Assembly: GCF_042646065.1 (NCBI RefSeq)
Contig: NZ_JBHRTA010000016.1
Location: 1-64,000 of the forward strand
Origin: Parapedobacter deserti
Lineage (GTDB): Bacteria > Bacteroidota > Bacteroidia > Sphingobacteriales > Sphingobacteriaceae
Length of the DNA: 64,000 nt
Reading direction: 5' to 3'
A program made the position numbers and the translations under genes. The notes below the pieces were generated by a model. It saw only the letters and a program-made list of their open reading frames with translations, was not told where the DNA came from and ran no database searches. Below are positions 51,843-61,700 of this stretch, piece after piece; the stretch's first letter is position 1; each line of letters opens with the position of its first letter.

Positions 51843-52516
51843 GCAACCTGGTTACCTATTATACACTCATTGAGGCGGGCTGCCTTATTGCAGCCCTGAT
51901 TTTCCTTAGGCATGAGCAGGGCAGCGTTTGGGGTATTCAGCGTTGGTACCTGTGCCTTGTATTGCTGGGCGAACTATGCGCTTTGTATTGTATATGGGTA
52001 TTGGGCCATCCGTCCAACCAATGGATACACAACCTCATGATACCTGCCATCGCCCTGTTCGTAGGCCAGATGACCTTTGCCGCCGTGGCCGAGCTCGACG
52101 GCACGCGACGTTCATGGCTGTATGCATGGTGGGGTATAGTAGCAGCAGTATATTTAACTGAGGCGGCAATAAATGGCGGCTTGCCCGAGTACCTGCGGTA
52201 CACCCGGCTTTTCGTCAATGTGAGCATCAGTGCCGGTTGTTTTTACTATTTTATCCGGCTTATGCGCACCAACACCGCCCGAGATTTGAGAACGTTGCCT
52301 GAATTCTGGTGGATTTATGGCACCAGCTGCTTCTTTTTTGGGCAGAGCATCGCTAACCACTACGTCCAGCTATTGGCCGTGACCAAGACGACCATCGCCG
52401 GTGCCTCGTTGCATATGATCCTTTATATTATTTTGATCAGCTTACTATACGGATTATGGAGTTATGCCTTCTACTTGCGCAGCAAACGCCGCAGCTTGGC
52501 CATCAGTTCCTCATAG
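51839..52516 (+). CDS. Seven-helix membrane protein, likely sensor partner
   Basis: 225 aa from MSNLVTYY. Seven hydrophobic segments are spaced along the whole protein, from TLIEAGCLIAALIFL to MILYIILISLLYGLWSYAFYL, with short loops. No catalytic motif. It overlaps the lipoprotein gene by 4 bp and the kinase gene by 61 bp. The kinase has no sensor domain, so this protein may supply the input, as in other split 7TM-kinase systems. I do not recognise a named family. Confidence 0.7.
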   Translation: MSNLVTYYTLIEAGCLIAALIFLRHEQGSVWGIQRWYLCLVLLGELCALYCIWVLGHPSNQWIHNLMIPAIALFVGQMTFAAVAELDGTRRSWLYAWWGIVAAVYLTEAAINGGLPEYLRYTRLFVNVSISAGCFYYFIRLMRTNTARDLRTLPEFWWIYGTSCFFFGQSIANHYVQLLAVTKTTIAGASLHMILYIILISLLYGLWSYAFYLRSKRRSLAISSS

Positions 52517-53307
52517 TACTCCTACTCTTTATGGTAGCCGTACCGTCCTTGCTGGCCTTCTTTGCAATTCGCCAGCACGGACAACGCAGACGGTATGAAG
52601 AGGAGGCCGCGCGGATGCGGGCAATAGCGGAAGCGGACGCTGAGCGACTGCGCATAGAGGCGGAAAACGACCGGCTGCGGGCCGCACTGAAGGCGGCGCA
52701 GGAGGAGACTGAACGAATCGGCCGCCAACTGCACGACGGAGTAGGCTACCAGGTGACCCTCCTGCGATCGGAACTGCACCTCCTCAAGGAATATCCAGAA
52801 GAGTTCAATGCGGAGGTCGCTGCTAAACTATGCGACGACATGAATCTAATCAGCAGCGAAATACGCGACCTCTCACATACGTACTCGGGGCACACCTTCA
52901 GGACCTTCGGCCTGGTTGATGCCATCGAGAGGGAGATTGAACGGATCGGTAAGACCAGCAACCTGGCCATTGAGGTGGCGATCGAAGGATATAAAGACGG
53001 TTGCTTGACCTACGAGAATACCGAGCATCTGTATTACATGTTTTTGGAAGCGGTGCAAAACGTCCAAAAACATGCCAATGCTTCGAAATTGGTAGTTTCC
53101 CTTTCAACAGAGAACCAGCAGGTATGCCTGAATATTTACGATGACGGTTGCGGATTTGAGCCGAGGCAAACCATAGGGCTGGGTCTGAGGAACATCGAGT
53201 TTCGGGCCATAGTGGCCGAAGGCAATGCCGCAATTCTTTCCGTGCCGGGCCGTGGCACCACCATCACCATAAGTGTACCAATATGCCTAGGAGAGACATA
53301 CGCGTAG
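52456..53307 (+). CDS. Histidine kinase, NarL/LuxR-partner type (HisKA_3)
   Basis: 283 aa. One membrane helix (about 17-37), then a coiled coil rich in Glu/Arg/Ala (45-85), the HisKA_3 motif RIGRQLHDGVG with phosphoacceptor H93, and an HATPase domain (N box EAVQNVQKHANA, G1 DDGCGFE, G2 GLGLRNIEFRA, end GRGTTITISVPI). No periplasmic sensor domain is present. It overlaps the response regulator gene by 25 bp, and by 61 bp the 7-TM gene upstream. It likely phosphorylates that regulator. Confidence 0.9.
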   Translation: MELCLLLAQQTPQLGHQFLIVLLLFMVAVPSLLAFFAIRQHGQRRRYEEEAARMRAIAEADAERLRIEAENDRLRAALKAAQEETERIGRQLHDGVGYQVTLLRSELHLLKEYPEEFNAEVAAKLCDDMNLISSEIRDLSHTYSGHTFRTFGLVDAIEREIERIGKTSNLAIEVAIEGYKDGCLTYENTEHLYYMFLEAVQNVQKHANASKLVVSLSTENQQVCLNIYDDGCGFEPRQTIGLGLRNIEFRAIVAEGNAAILSVPGRGTTITISVPICLGETYA

Positions 53308-53996
53308 CTTTGGTGGATGACAAGGAGCTCTTCTACGTTGCCCTGCAGCGCAAGCTAAAACACATCGCCGGGGCACGATCGGTGTTTTATGCCAATAGCC
53401 GGAAAGCGCTACGGCAGAAGCTCGACACCTGCTCGCCACTACCCGACATCGTTCTAATGGATATTCAGCTAGCCGTAGACGAAAACGGATTTGAGTGTAC
53501 CCAATGGTTGCGCGAGCACTACCCTCAGATCCGTGTGGTGGGCTATTCAGATTATCCCCACGCCGAGACCATTCAGCGGTTGATCAATTGCGGAGCCAGG
53601 GCATTCATCGAAAAAGGGCTGGGCGCTGAATCGCTAAGGATGGCGCTATTTGATGTGCACGAATCGGGCTATCACTTTAACCAATTCATTCCCGACGATG
53701 TTTTTCTGGAGGCTGCCCAGCGCTTGGTGCTGGATGATCCAGCAAAAATTACAGGTACACTGCAGCAAATCATGATGCTTTGCGCCACAGATCTCACTGC
53801 TGCGCAGATCGGAGAGGTCGTCTTTCTTGGAGAGCGCGCGGTTAAGAATTACATCGGCCACCTTTGCCGCTATTTTGGCGTCAAAACGACCAAGGCCATG
53901 GTGGCCCAGGCGTTCTGGCAGGGACTCATGCCGAACAGGATGCCCGACCAGCTCCGCGAAACCATAGCCAAGGTAAAAGCAACGATAAAAGAATAA
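53283..53996 (+). CDS. Response regulator with receiver and LuxR-type HTH
   Basis: 237 aa. Receiver domain 5-125 with acidic pocket VDD (11-13), phosphoacceptor D60 in IVLMDIQ, and the Lys switch near FIEKGLG. The C-terminal part (about 165-215) has an HTH of LuxR/NarL type (LTAAQIGEVVFLGERAVKNYIGHLCRYFGVKTTKAMVAQA). It is translated together with the kinase. Targets are unknown; the operon's own promoter element is one candidate. Confidence 0.88.
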   Translation: MPRRDIRVALVDDKELFYVALQRKLKHIAGARSVFYANSRKALRQKLDTCSPLPDIVLMDIQLAVDENGFECTQWLREHYPQIRVVGYSDYPHAETIQRLINCGARAFIEKGLGAESLRMALFDVHESGYHFNQFIPDDVFLEAAQRLVLDDPAKITGTLQQIMMLCATDLTAAQIGEVVFLGERAVKNYIGHLCRYFGVKTTKAMVAQAFWQGLMPNRMPDQLRETIAKVKATIKE

Positions 53997-54019
53997 CAGC
54001 TAACCAAATTCACAAACAC

Positions 54020-54601
54020 ATGCATACTGAATTTCAAACTTTACACCGCAAACTCGCCACGCTTGGCATCACCCCCGCCGAGTGGCAGGCAGTGTCAGAA
54101 ACTGTCGTAAAGGTTGAGCGGCTCAAAGGGCACTCGCTGCCGTACCTGCGGGGCGATTTTTTTTTCGTGAGCGAGGGGTTGCTCAAGCAAACGTACGTAT
54201 TGAACGGCGCTCCCGTCGTCGAACGCTTCTTGCACGAAGGAACATCCTGCTTCATCACTTGGACAGACCACCAGGATATTGAGGTGCTGGAAGACGCTGT
54301 CCTGCTAAAAATCTCGAACGCCGACTTGCGCCACCTCAAACACACACATCCCGTACTGAATATAATGTTCGTGCAGCTATACGCCGAGTGGATGGAGATG
54401 CTGAAAAAACGCCTTGAACTGGTCCTAGAATTAAAGGAAGATCGCGTTGCTGCATTCCAGGCCGCCTTTCCGGGTCTGGGCAGCCGCTTATCAAAAATAG
54501 ACCTGGCTCGCTACCTTGATATTAAAACCGGGTATGTAAGTGGTGTTATAAACGATAGAATTTTAGCAAATAATTCAACAAAAAGAAACCCGTTACCTTA
54601 G
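54020..54601 (+). CDS. Crp/Fnr-like regulator paralogue
   Basis: 193 aa from MHTEFQ, 23 bp after the response regulator stop. It is clearly related to the protein at 32541 (for example LHRKL-LGITPA-WQA-SE-VVKV and QLYAEWME-LKKRLEL). The N-terminal part is a cyclic-nucleotide-binding-like roll (GDFFFVSEGLLKQTYV), the C-terminal part an HTH (DLARYLDIKTGYVSGVINDRI) with an atypical tail. It completes the operon and may report on a small-molecule or redox signal together with the two-component system. Confidence 0.75.
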   Translation: MHTEFQTLHRKLATLGITPAEWQAVSETVVKVERLKGHSLPYLRGDFFFVSEGLLKQTYVLNGAPVVERFLHEGTSCFITWTDHQDIEVLEDAVLLKISNADLRHLKHTHPVLNIMFVQLYAEWMEMLKKRLELVLELKEDRVAAFQAAFPGLGSRLSKIDLARYLDIKTGYVSGVINDRILANNSTKRNPLP

Positions 54602-54611
54602 AGATAACGGG
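54589..54611 (+). terminator. Hairpin over the end of the signalling operon
   Basis: CCCGTTA and TAACGGG form a 7-bp stem around the stop codon of the Crp-like gene. No T run follows, so termination is uncertain. Confidence 0.35.
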
Positions 54612-54737
54612 AATCCGCCCCAATGGGATTAGGGGCTATCAACCTAAACCTGAGACAAAGGTAAAGACTACGATGGAATCTACCAAATCTTTGTTGAATT
54701 TTTTTTTGAGGCGCAGGCTCTGCGATCATACACCAAC

Positions 54738-55631
54738 CTAAAGCAGCATTGCCTCCCTGCCAAACCGGTATTGGATACCGATCTCATGGGTGGTGTTACT
54801 GATGCGCCGGTTCAGCGGCTGGTTGCCCGGGTTGAACTGGTAGCTGTAGCCCACACCGAAGCCCGAGAAGTTGAACTGTGCAATGCCGGCTACCTCTCCG
54901 TAGCTGCGCACGTTTGCACCGATGCCGAACACACGCTTGATGAACACCAGCGCTGAAGCCTCCGCCTGCGGACGCAGGTTCTCCGCATACGTCACCAGCA
55001 GCCCAGGCCGCACATGGAAGTCCCCGCCCAGGCCGAACAGCGCCCCAGCCGTCAGGTGGTACAGGTTCCGGAAATTGTAGCGGCTGTCGCTGTCTACACC
55101 CAGGCTCCCAAGCATCAGACGCGGCAGCGATAGCCCCACGTAGTAACGCTCCGGACGGAACAGCATAACCCCGAAGCCGATCAGCGCGTCCGTCTCACGG
55201 ATGTCTTCCCGGAAGGCAGGGTCCAACGGGTCCAGCTGCGAGAAACGCCCGTCGAGGTAGCTCACGCCGGCATTCAGCGACAGCCCCACGTATTCCGTCT
55301 CCGATATCCGCACACGCTTGGCGAAAAACGCCGAGGCCTCCGTCAGCTTCTCCACCGCAAGGCTCTCGTGCCGCACGTTAACGCCCGCTGTGGCGCCGAA
55401 ACCTTCCAAACCAAAATGTCCGCTACCCCAGAAGACGGTGGGCGCACCATCCATGCCCACCCACTGCCGGCGGCCGATCACCGACACCTCCCCGCCCATG
55501 CTCATCAGACTCGCCGACGGGTTGACAACCGTGCGAAGCTGACCGTACTGGGTGTGCGTCAGCGCATGCTGCGCATGTGCCGCCGCAACTACCGAAAACA
55601 CCCCGGCCAATGCTAATGCTATGTGTTTCAT
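54738..55631 (-). CDS. PorP/SprF family T9SS membrane protein
   Basis: 297 aa. A signal peptide ends near AHAQ. The body begins HTQYGQLRTVVNPSASLMSMGGEVSVIGRRQW, the PorP/SprF pattern, and has beta-barrel strands ending near EIGIQYRFG. PorP/SprF proteins take part in type IX secretion; genes of this family often follow large proteins with a gliding-type C-terminus, as here. It is 161 bp downstream of the giant secreted protein on the same strand and probably helps export or surface attachment of that protein. Confidence 0.88.
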   Translation of the reverse strand: MKHIALALAGVFSVVAAAHAQHALTHTQYGQLRTVVNPSASLMSMGGEVSVIGRRQWVGMDGAPTVFWGSGHFGLEGFGATAGVNVRHESLAVEKLTEASAFFAKRVRISETEYVGLSLNAGVSYLDGRFSQLDPLDPAFREDIRETDALIGFGVMLFRPERYYVGLSLPRLMLGSLGVDSDSRYNFRNLYHLTAGALFGLGGDFHVRPGLLVTYAENLRPQAEASALVFIKRVFGIGANVRSYGEVAGIAQFNFSGFGVGYSYQFNPGNQPLNRRISNTTHEIGIQYRFGREAMLL

Positions 55632-55792
55632 GTTTCCTGTTTTTCGCTAATCTAAATATCTTATATGATCACTATTATTGTCTCCAACCATCACCCCTCT
55701 CTTCAAACGGTTTTTATGCCCGTTGCGGCCACCGCCTTGCCTACCGGATCGAACTGCCCCTGATCCAGACGTGGAACAATGGCATAACCCGC

Positions 55793-58700
55793 TCAATACC
55801 GCAGCACAAAGTACCCTTTCCGGTATCCCGTACTGCCGCCCGTGCCAAGCTCCACCACGTAGAAGTACGTGCCGGCCGGAAGCCGCTGCTGACCCGTGCC
55901 GATGCCGCGGAAAGCCACCCGGTCGTTGTCGTAGCCCGAGGCCTCCCAAACCACCGTGCCGTTGCGGCTGATCACCGTCACCCGGTTGACCGGATGGTCA
56001 CGGATGCCCTCGATCATCAGGAATTCGTTGACGCCGTCGCCGTTGGGCGACACCGCCGGATGCACCCGCACCGGAAAGTCCAGGGACGGGTCGGTGACCC
56101 TCACGGTCACCGTAACCGGTGCTGCCGCCTCGTGATTACCATCGCCCGCCTGCGTAGCGGTGATGCGGACCGTGCCCAGGCGGTGGATGTGCAGCACCGT
56201 GCCCTCCATCGTAGCCACCTGTTCGTCATCGATGCTAAGGCTCACGGGAAGCCCGCTGCTGGCAGAAACATCCAGCTGGATGGTGCCCGCATCGCGGCTC
56301 ACCTCTGCCGGCGCGTTGATGGTAATCAACTGCTGTGCTTTGCCAACTGTCAGCACCTGGCTTATCTCCGGATGGTTTGCATAGTTGCCGTTTTCCGGAA
56401 CCGTGGCGGTGATCGTCGCGCTGCCTGCACCAACGATGCGGATGCGGCCGTTTGCCAAGACCTCCGCCACCAATGGATCACTGCTCGCGTACCGTATTTC
56501 CTCACCGCTGCTGGCCGCGGCACCCGCGGCGAAGTCCGCAGCGCCGTAGGTTTTCTCCGGCAATACCGGGAAGGTAAGCGTCCGCATTGCCGGTGTTATC
56601 CGAAGCGCCGCCGCAAGCACCAGCGTCTCATAATTGCTGCCACTTATGGTGGCCGCCACCTCCTGCGTGCCCGCGTCCGTGCGGCTGTTGTTCGCGTAGC
56701 TCACCGCAGTGCCCTCAGGCAATGTACCTTCGACCGCAAGCGATTTTGCCGTACCGTCGTAAACAAAGCTGCCATCGCTTAGCGTAATGCCGGTGATGGC
56801 GGCAGGCGTGATTGTCAGCGCTGCACCTATGAACGTGATATCGTAATTAGTGCCCGCAGACAGCGTACCCCGGGTGATCGCATACGTACCCACACCCTCG
56901 CCCGGCTCCCGCTCCGGCGCGCCCGTGAATGCGTCACCATCCACCAAAGCCGAGGACACCGTGTAGGTAAGCTCCGGATCGGCACTGCCGTACGCCTTTG
57001 TCCGGTTTTGTGCTGTGACCGTCAGTTCAAGCGGCGTCACCGTCAGCACCGCCGTCAGTACCAGCGGCTCGTAGTTGCTGCCGCTGATGGTGGCCACAAC
57101 CTCCTGCGTGCCCGCGTCCGTGCGGCTGTTGTTTTCATAACTTACCACTGTGCCGGCCGGCAGGTTGCCCATGATGGCTAGCGATTTGGCCGTGCCGTCG
57201 TATACGAAGCTGCCATCGTTTAGCGTAATGCCGGTGATGGCAGCAGGCGTGATTGTCAGCGCTGCACCTATGAACGTGATATCGTAATTGGAACCCGCCG
57301 ATAGCGTACCCCGGGTGATCGCATACATACCCACGCCCTCGCCCGGCTCCCGCTCCGGCGCGCCCGTGAATGCGTCACCATCCACCAAAGCCGAGGACAC
57401 CGTGTAGGTAAGCTCCGGATCGGCACTGCCATAAGTCTTTGTCCGGTTCTGTGCTGTGACCGTCAATTCAAGCGGCGTCACCGTCAGCGCCGCCGTCAGT
57501 ACCAGCGTCTCGTAGTTGCTGCCGCTGATGGTGGCCACAACCTCCTGCGTGCCCGCGTCCGTGCGGCTGTTGTTTTCATAACTTACCGCCGTGCCGGCCG
57601 GCAGGTTGCCCGTGATGGCTAGCGATTTGGCCGTGCCGTCGTATACGAAGCTGCCATCGTTTAGCGTAATGCCGGTGATGACCGGGTTGAATTGAACACT
57701 CAAGGTATTCGACGCTTGGTTTCCATTGTTTGCGATATTAACCGCCACGCCCGCAGCGACAGAAAGCTGCACTTCCCCGCGCATAGCGGGTGTGACCAGA
57801 AACGTGTAAGCCGTATTGTCACTTGTCTGCAAATCACTCACGATGCCGTTGGAAACTGTGATATCATCAAGCGTAAATCCGGTGACCGCCTCACTGAACG
57901 TCGCGGTAACGACGAATGGCCCGTTAACCGGCGAAGCCACCTCAGTCGTAAGTGTCACCGCTGGTGTCACCGAATACACCATCACACCGTCAGTCGGCGC
58001 TATGCCCTGCAATGCCCGAAGTGCATCATTGCCCGCGGCGTCTTGTATGGTTCCTCCATCCAGCATCAACTCATTGCCCAGTGTAATGCCGTCCAGATCC
58101 TGATCATCCGCCTGCACGGTATAACTAAAGGTGAGCGGATCGTTGTCTGAACCACCAACATAGCTTGCCTGCACGGTGACCGCGCCAATGGTCAACTCCA
58201 AATAAGGTGTGCCATTGGTGGTATTGACCGTCACTGCTTCATCTAGCTGTACGGCAAATATCAGCGCATCACCTTCCCGATAATAGCCGTTTGCCGGGAC
58301 ATTTACCGAGATTACCGACGGTGACACCGCATCTACCAATATCCCGTTTGTGCTTCCCACACCCGCCAGCACAAGGGAGGCGTCGTTTCCGGCCTCGTCC
58401 TGCAGCGCACCGCCATTCAGTGAAATGCCAGGCCCTATTTCAATTCCATCCGTATCCGATTCGCCCTCCTGAACGGTATAGCTAAAGCTTAGTGTGCTGT
58501 TGGTGCTGCCGGTAAGATGCGCTTGTACCGCATTGCGGCCAATCGATATGGGCAAGGTAGGCACACTGCCGGATACCGACACATCTTCACTAAAGTGTAC
58601 GGTAAAGCTGAGCACATCGCCACTGCGATAAGTACCCCCAGCTGGCACCGCTACGGATGTCACCGCCGGTGCCGTGCCATCGTAGACAAGGCTGAGCGTA

Positions 58701-61700
58701 TTGGAAGCGGTGTTGCCGTTGTTGCCGATGTTCTGCGCCGCGTCCGCGAGCACCTGAATGCTCACTGCACCGTCTGCGACAGGTGTCACGAGCGCAGTAT
58801 AGGTGATGTTATCGGCGGTCTGCAGGTTGCTGACAGTCGCATTGGCAACCGACAGGTCTGCCGTGGTAAAACCGGTGACCGGTTCCGTAAACGCTATACT
58901 GACGGTAAACGCCTCGCGGACCGGCGAAACTGCGGTGGTCGATAGCGTGACACCCGGCGTTATCGCATAGACAAACACCCCATTCGTGGCTGCCACGCTG
59001 TTCAGGATCGGCACTACATCATTGCCTGCAATATCCCGTATGGTGCCGCCATTCAGCCGAATGTCACTGCCAAGCACAACCCCATCCAAGTCCTGCTCCC
59101 CTGGCTGCACGGTATAGCGGAAGGCGAGGCTATTGGTGCCTGATCCGCTTATATAAGGCGCTTGCACTCCCGTTGTGCCAATGGTCAGACCCAGGTAAGG
59201 GATGCCAACGCCAGCGTCCACGATTACGTTCTCATTGAACTGTACGGTAAAGGTGAGTACATCATCTTCCAGGTAGTAGCCGTTGGCCGGCACGGCTACC
59301 GAAGTAACCGCAGGTGCCACCCCATCGATGATGATGTCGTGTTGTCCGGCTATTGAATTGACGCCGCCCACTGCGGGCAATGTCAAGATCGCATGGTCGC
59401 CGGAAGCATTCCTTATGGTCGCCCCATTCAGTGTTAGCGCTCCGGTAGATTCGTAATCCAGGTCGGCGCTGAGGTCGCCCGCCTGCACGGTATAAGTAAA
59501 CGTCAGTGTATTGGAGCCCGAACCGGAAACATACGTCGCCTCCCGGTCGATACTCCCCGTCTCCAGCACCAAGGTAGGTGAGCCATTTATAACATCGACG
59601 ATAACCGCTTGGTCAAACGAGACCGTCAGTATAATGACGTCAGCTATTTTATACAATCCGTCTGGAGTGACGGCCTGAGCCCCAGTGATTTTTGGATTTA
59701 TGGCGTTTACGGTAATGGTGATTGTATCTGTGGCGGTCTGGGTACCACCACTGCCGCTTAAGCCCAGGTCGCTGGTCGTGATCTGCAGGCCGGCCGCGCC
59801 GTTGTATCCGGGTGTGGGCGAAAAAATCAGACCATTTAACGCACTGTTGATGTCCGCAATGGTGCCCTCGAAAGTCATGCTGCCATCATTGGCCCCGCTA
59901 CCGACAATGAAGCTCAGGCCTGTAGTGCCCGGCAGCGTGAGCAACCCATTGCTGGCCGTCAGTGTGACCCGTATGATACCTCCTCCTGCATCCACATCGC
60001 CGACGGAAATGAGGTTGCCGTTTCCGGCGCTGAAGACCAGTGCTCCATCCTGATCGACAGTTTGCGCTGCGGGAACGGTATTCACGGGTGCATCGTTTAC
60101 CGCTGTCACAGCCAGCGTTATGGTGGTGGCGTCTTCCAAGGCTCCGCCCGACCCGGTGTGGCCGTTATCGTTGATACTTACGGTCAGCGCCACATCTGAG
60201 GTGGCGTTGAGCGCCGTGGTGAAATTAAGATTACTTGCTGCCACAAACGCATTAAGGTCCGCGATCGTACCGACCAATGTTAAAGTCCCTGTTCCGGACC
60301 CACTGACGGCTATCCCACCACCCGAAGTGGCGGAAAGCGTGCCGCTTCCCACCGAAAATGTGGCGGTAACGGGATTGCTACCTGCATCCACATCGGCGAA
60401 GCTGATGCCCGTAAGCGCGGTTGGCACGTCTTCATCTACCGCAATAGTGGCTGGAGCCGTAACAACAGGAGCATCGTTCACGGCCGCAATCGCTAAGGTT
60501 ACCGTCCCGGAATCCTGGCGGGCCCCGCCTGATCCGGTATTGCCATTGTCATTTATTGTTACAGTCAATGTCACATCGCCATTCATATTCAGCGCAGGGG
60601 TGTAGGCCACAGCGCCCGCAGCAATGAAAGTGTTAAGATCCGCAATTGTTCCACTCAAGGTTAGGGCACTGGCAGTTCCCCCGACGGTAACACCACCTCC
60701 GCTGGTCGCTGACAGCGAACCGCTCGGGACGGAAAACGTAGTGGTAACGATTCCTGATCCGGCATCAACATCGCTGAAGCTAATGCCGGTAAATGGGGTT
60801 GTCGTATCTTCATTGACGGCAATCGTGGCCGGAATTGTCAGCACCGGTGCCGTATTCACCGCTGTCACATTGACGGTTTTGGTCGCCTGCACGCTCTGAT
60901 CCGTCCCATCGTCTACCATAAAGCTGACCGTCCGATTGGCGGTATTCGGGTGCTGTGAGGTATTGCTGTAGGTGACGGCGCGTAGCGCTGCTTCCCATTC
61001 CGCTAATGTGGCTATCGCACCCGCGGAGGTGAGTTCCAGCGTGCCGGTAGCGGCGTTGAAACTACCCGTGATATTGCCCATCGTGGAACCATCGTTGATA
61101 AAGCCCAGTACATCCTGACCGCTTTGGAAATTGCCGGTAATAGCCACCACGGCCGAAGCAAGCGTTGTGTTGTCCGGGTCGGTCACCGTCAAAGCATTAT
61201 CAATCGCTATAGCCGCCGGGCTGCCATCAACCGGCTCCGTAAAGGTGGTGGTGCCACCGGTGGTGGTGACCAAGGGTGCATCGTTAACGGCTGTGATATT
61301 GATCGGTACCGTACCGAGTTCGACGTCTCCGGATCCATCACCGTCATTGGCAGTGATCGTGAGCATGTCGGCGGCAGGTCCACTGAGATTCGCGGGCGGG
61401 ACATATTGTATATTGGTTGGGATGCCGATATAGCTATTTATGGCGATAGGGGAGCCAGTTATTGTTGCCGTTGCGGTGCCGTTTCCAGCGAATGTCACCG
61501 GTATACCTCCGGGGGCTGAAAAAGCAATCGTGCCATTGAATACTGATAATATGACTGTGATTTCGTCACTATCGACATCGGCAAAACTGCTTGAAGAGAT
61601 ATCGAGGTTACCCATGATGTCTTCAGTAACCGTGATGACCGCTGGTAAACCGACGACCGTAGGAACGTCGTTCACAGCGGTAACGGGAAAGGAGACAGAC

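Noticed and set aside
55577..56782. 401-codon plus-strand reading frame
   Set aside because: Antisense to the adhesin C-terminus and porP upstream region; Arg/His-rich composition typical of a shadow frame.
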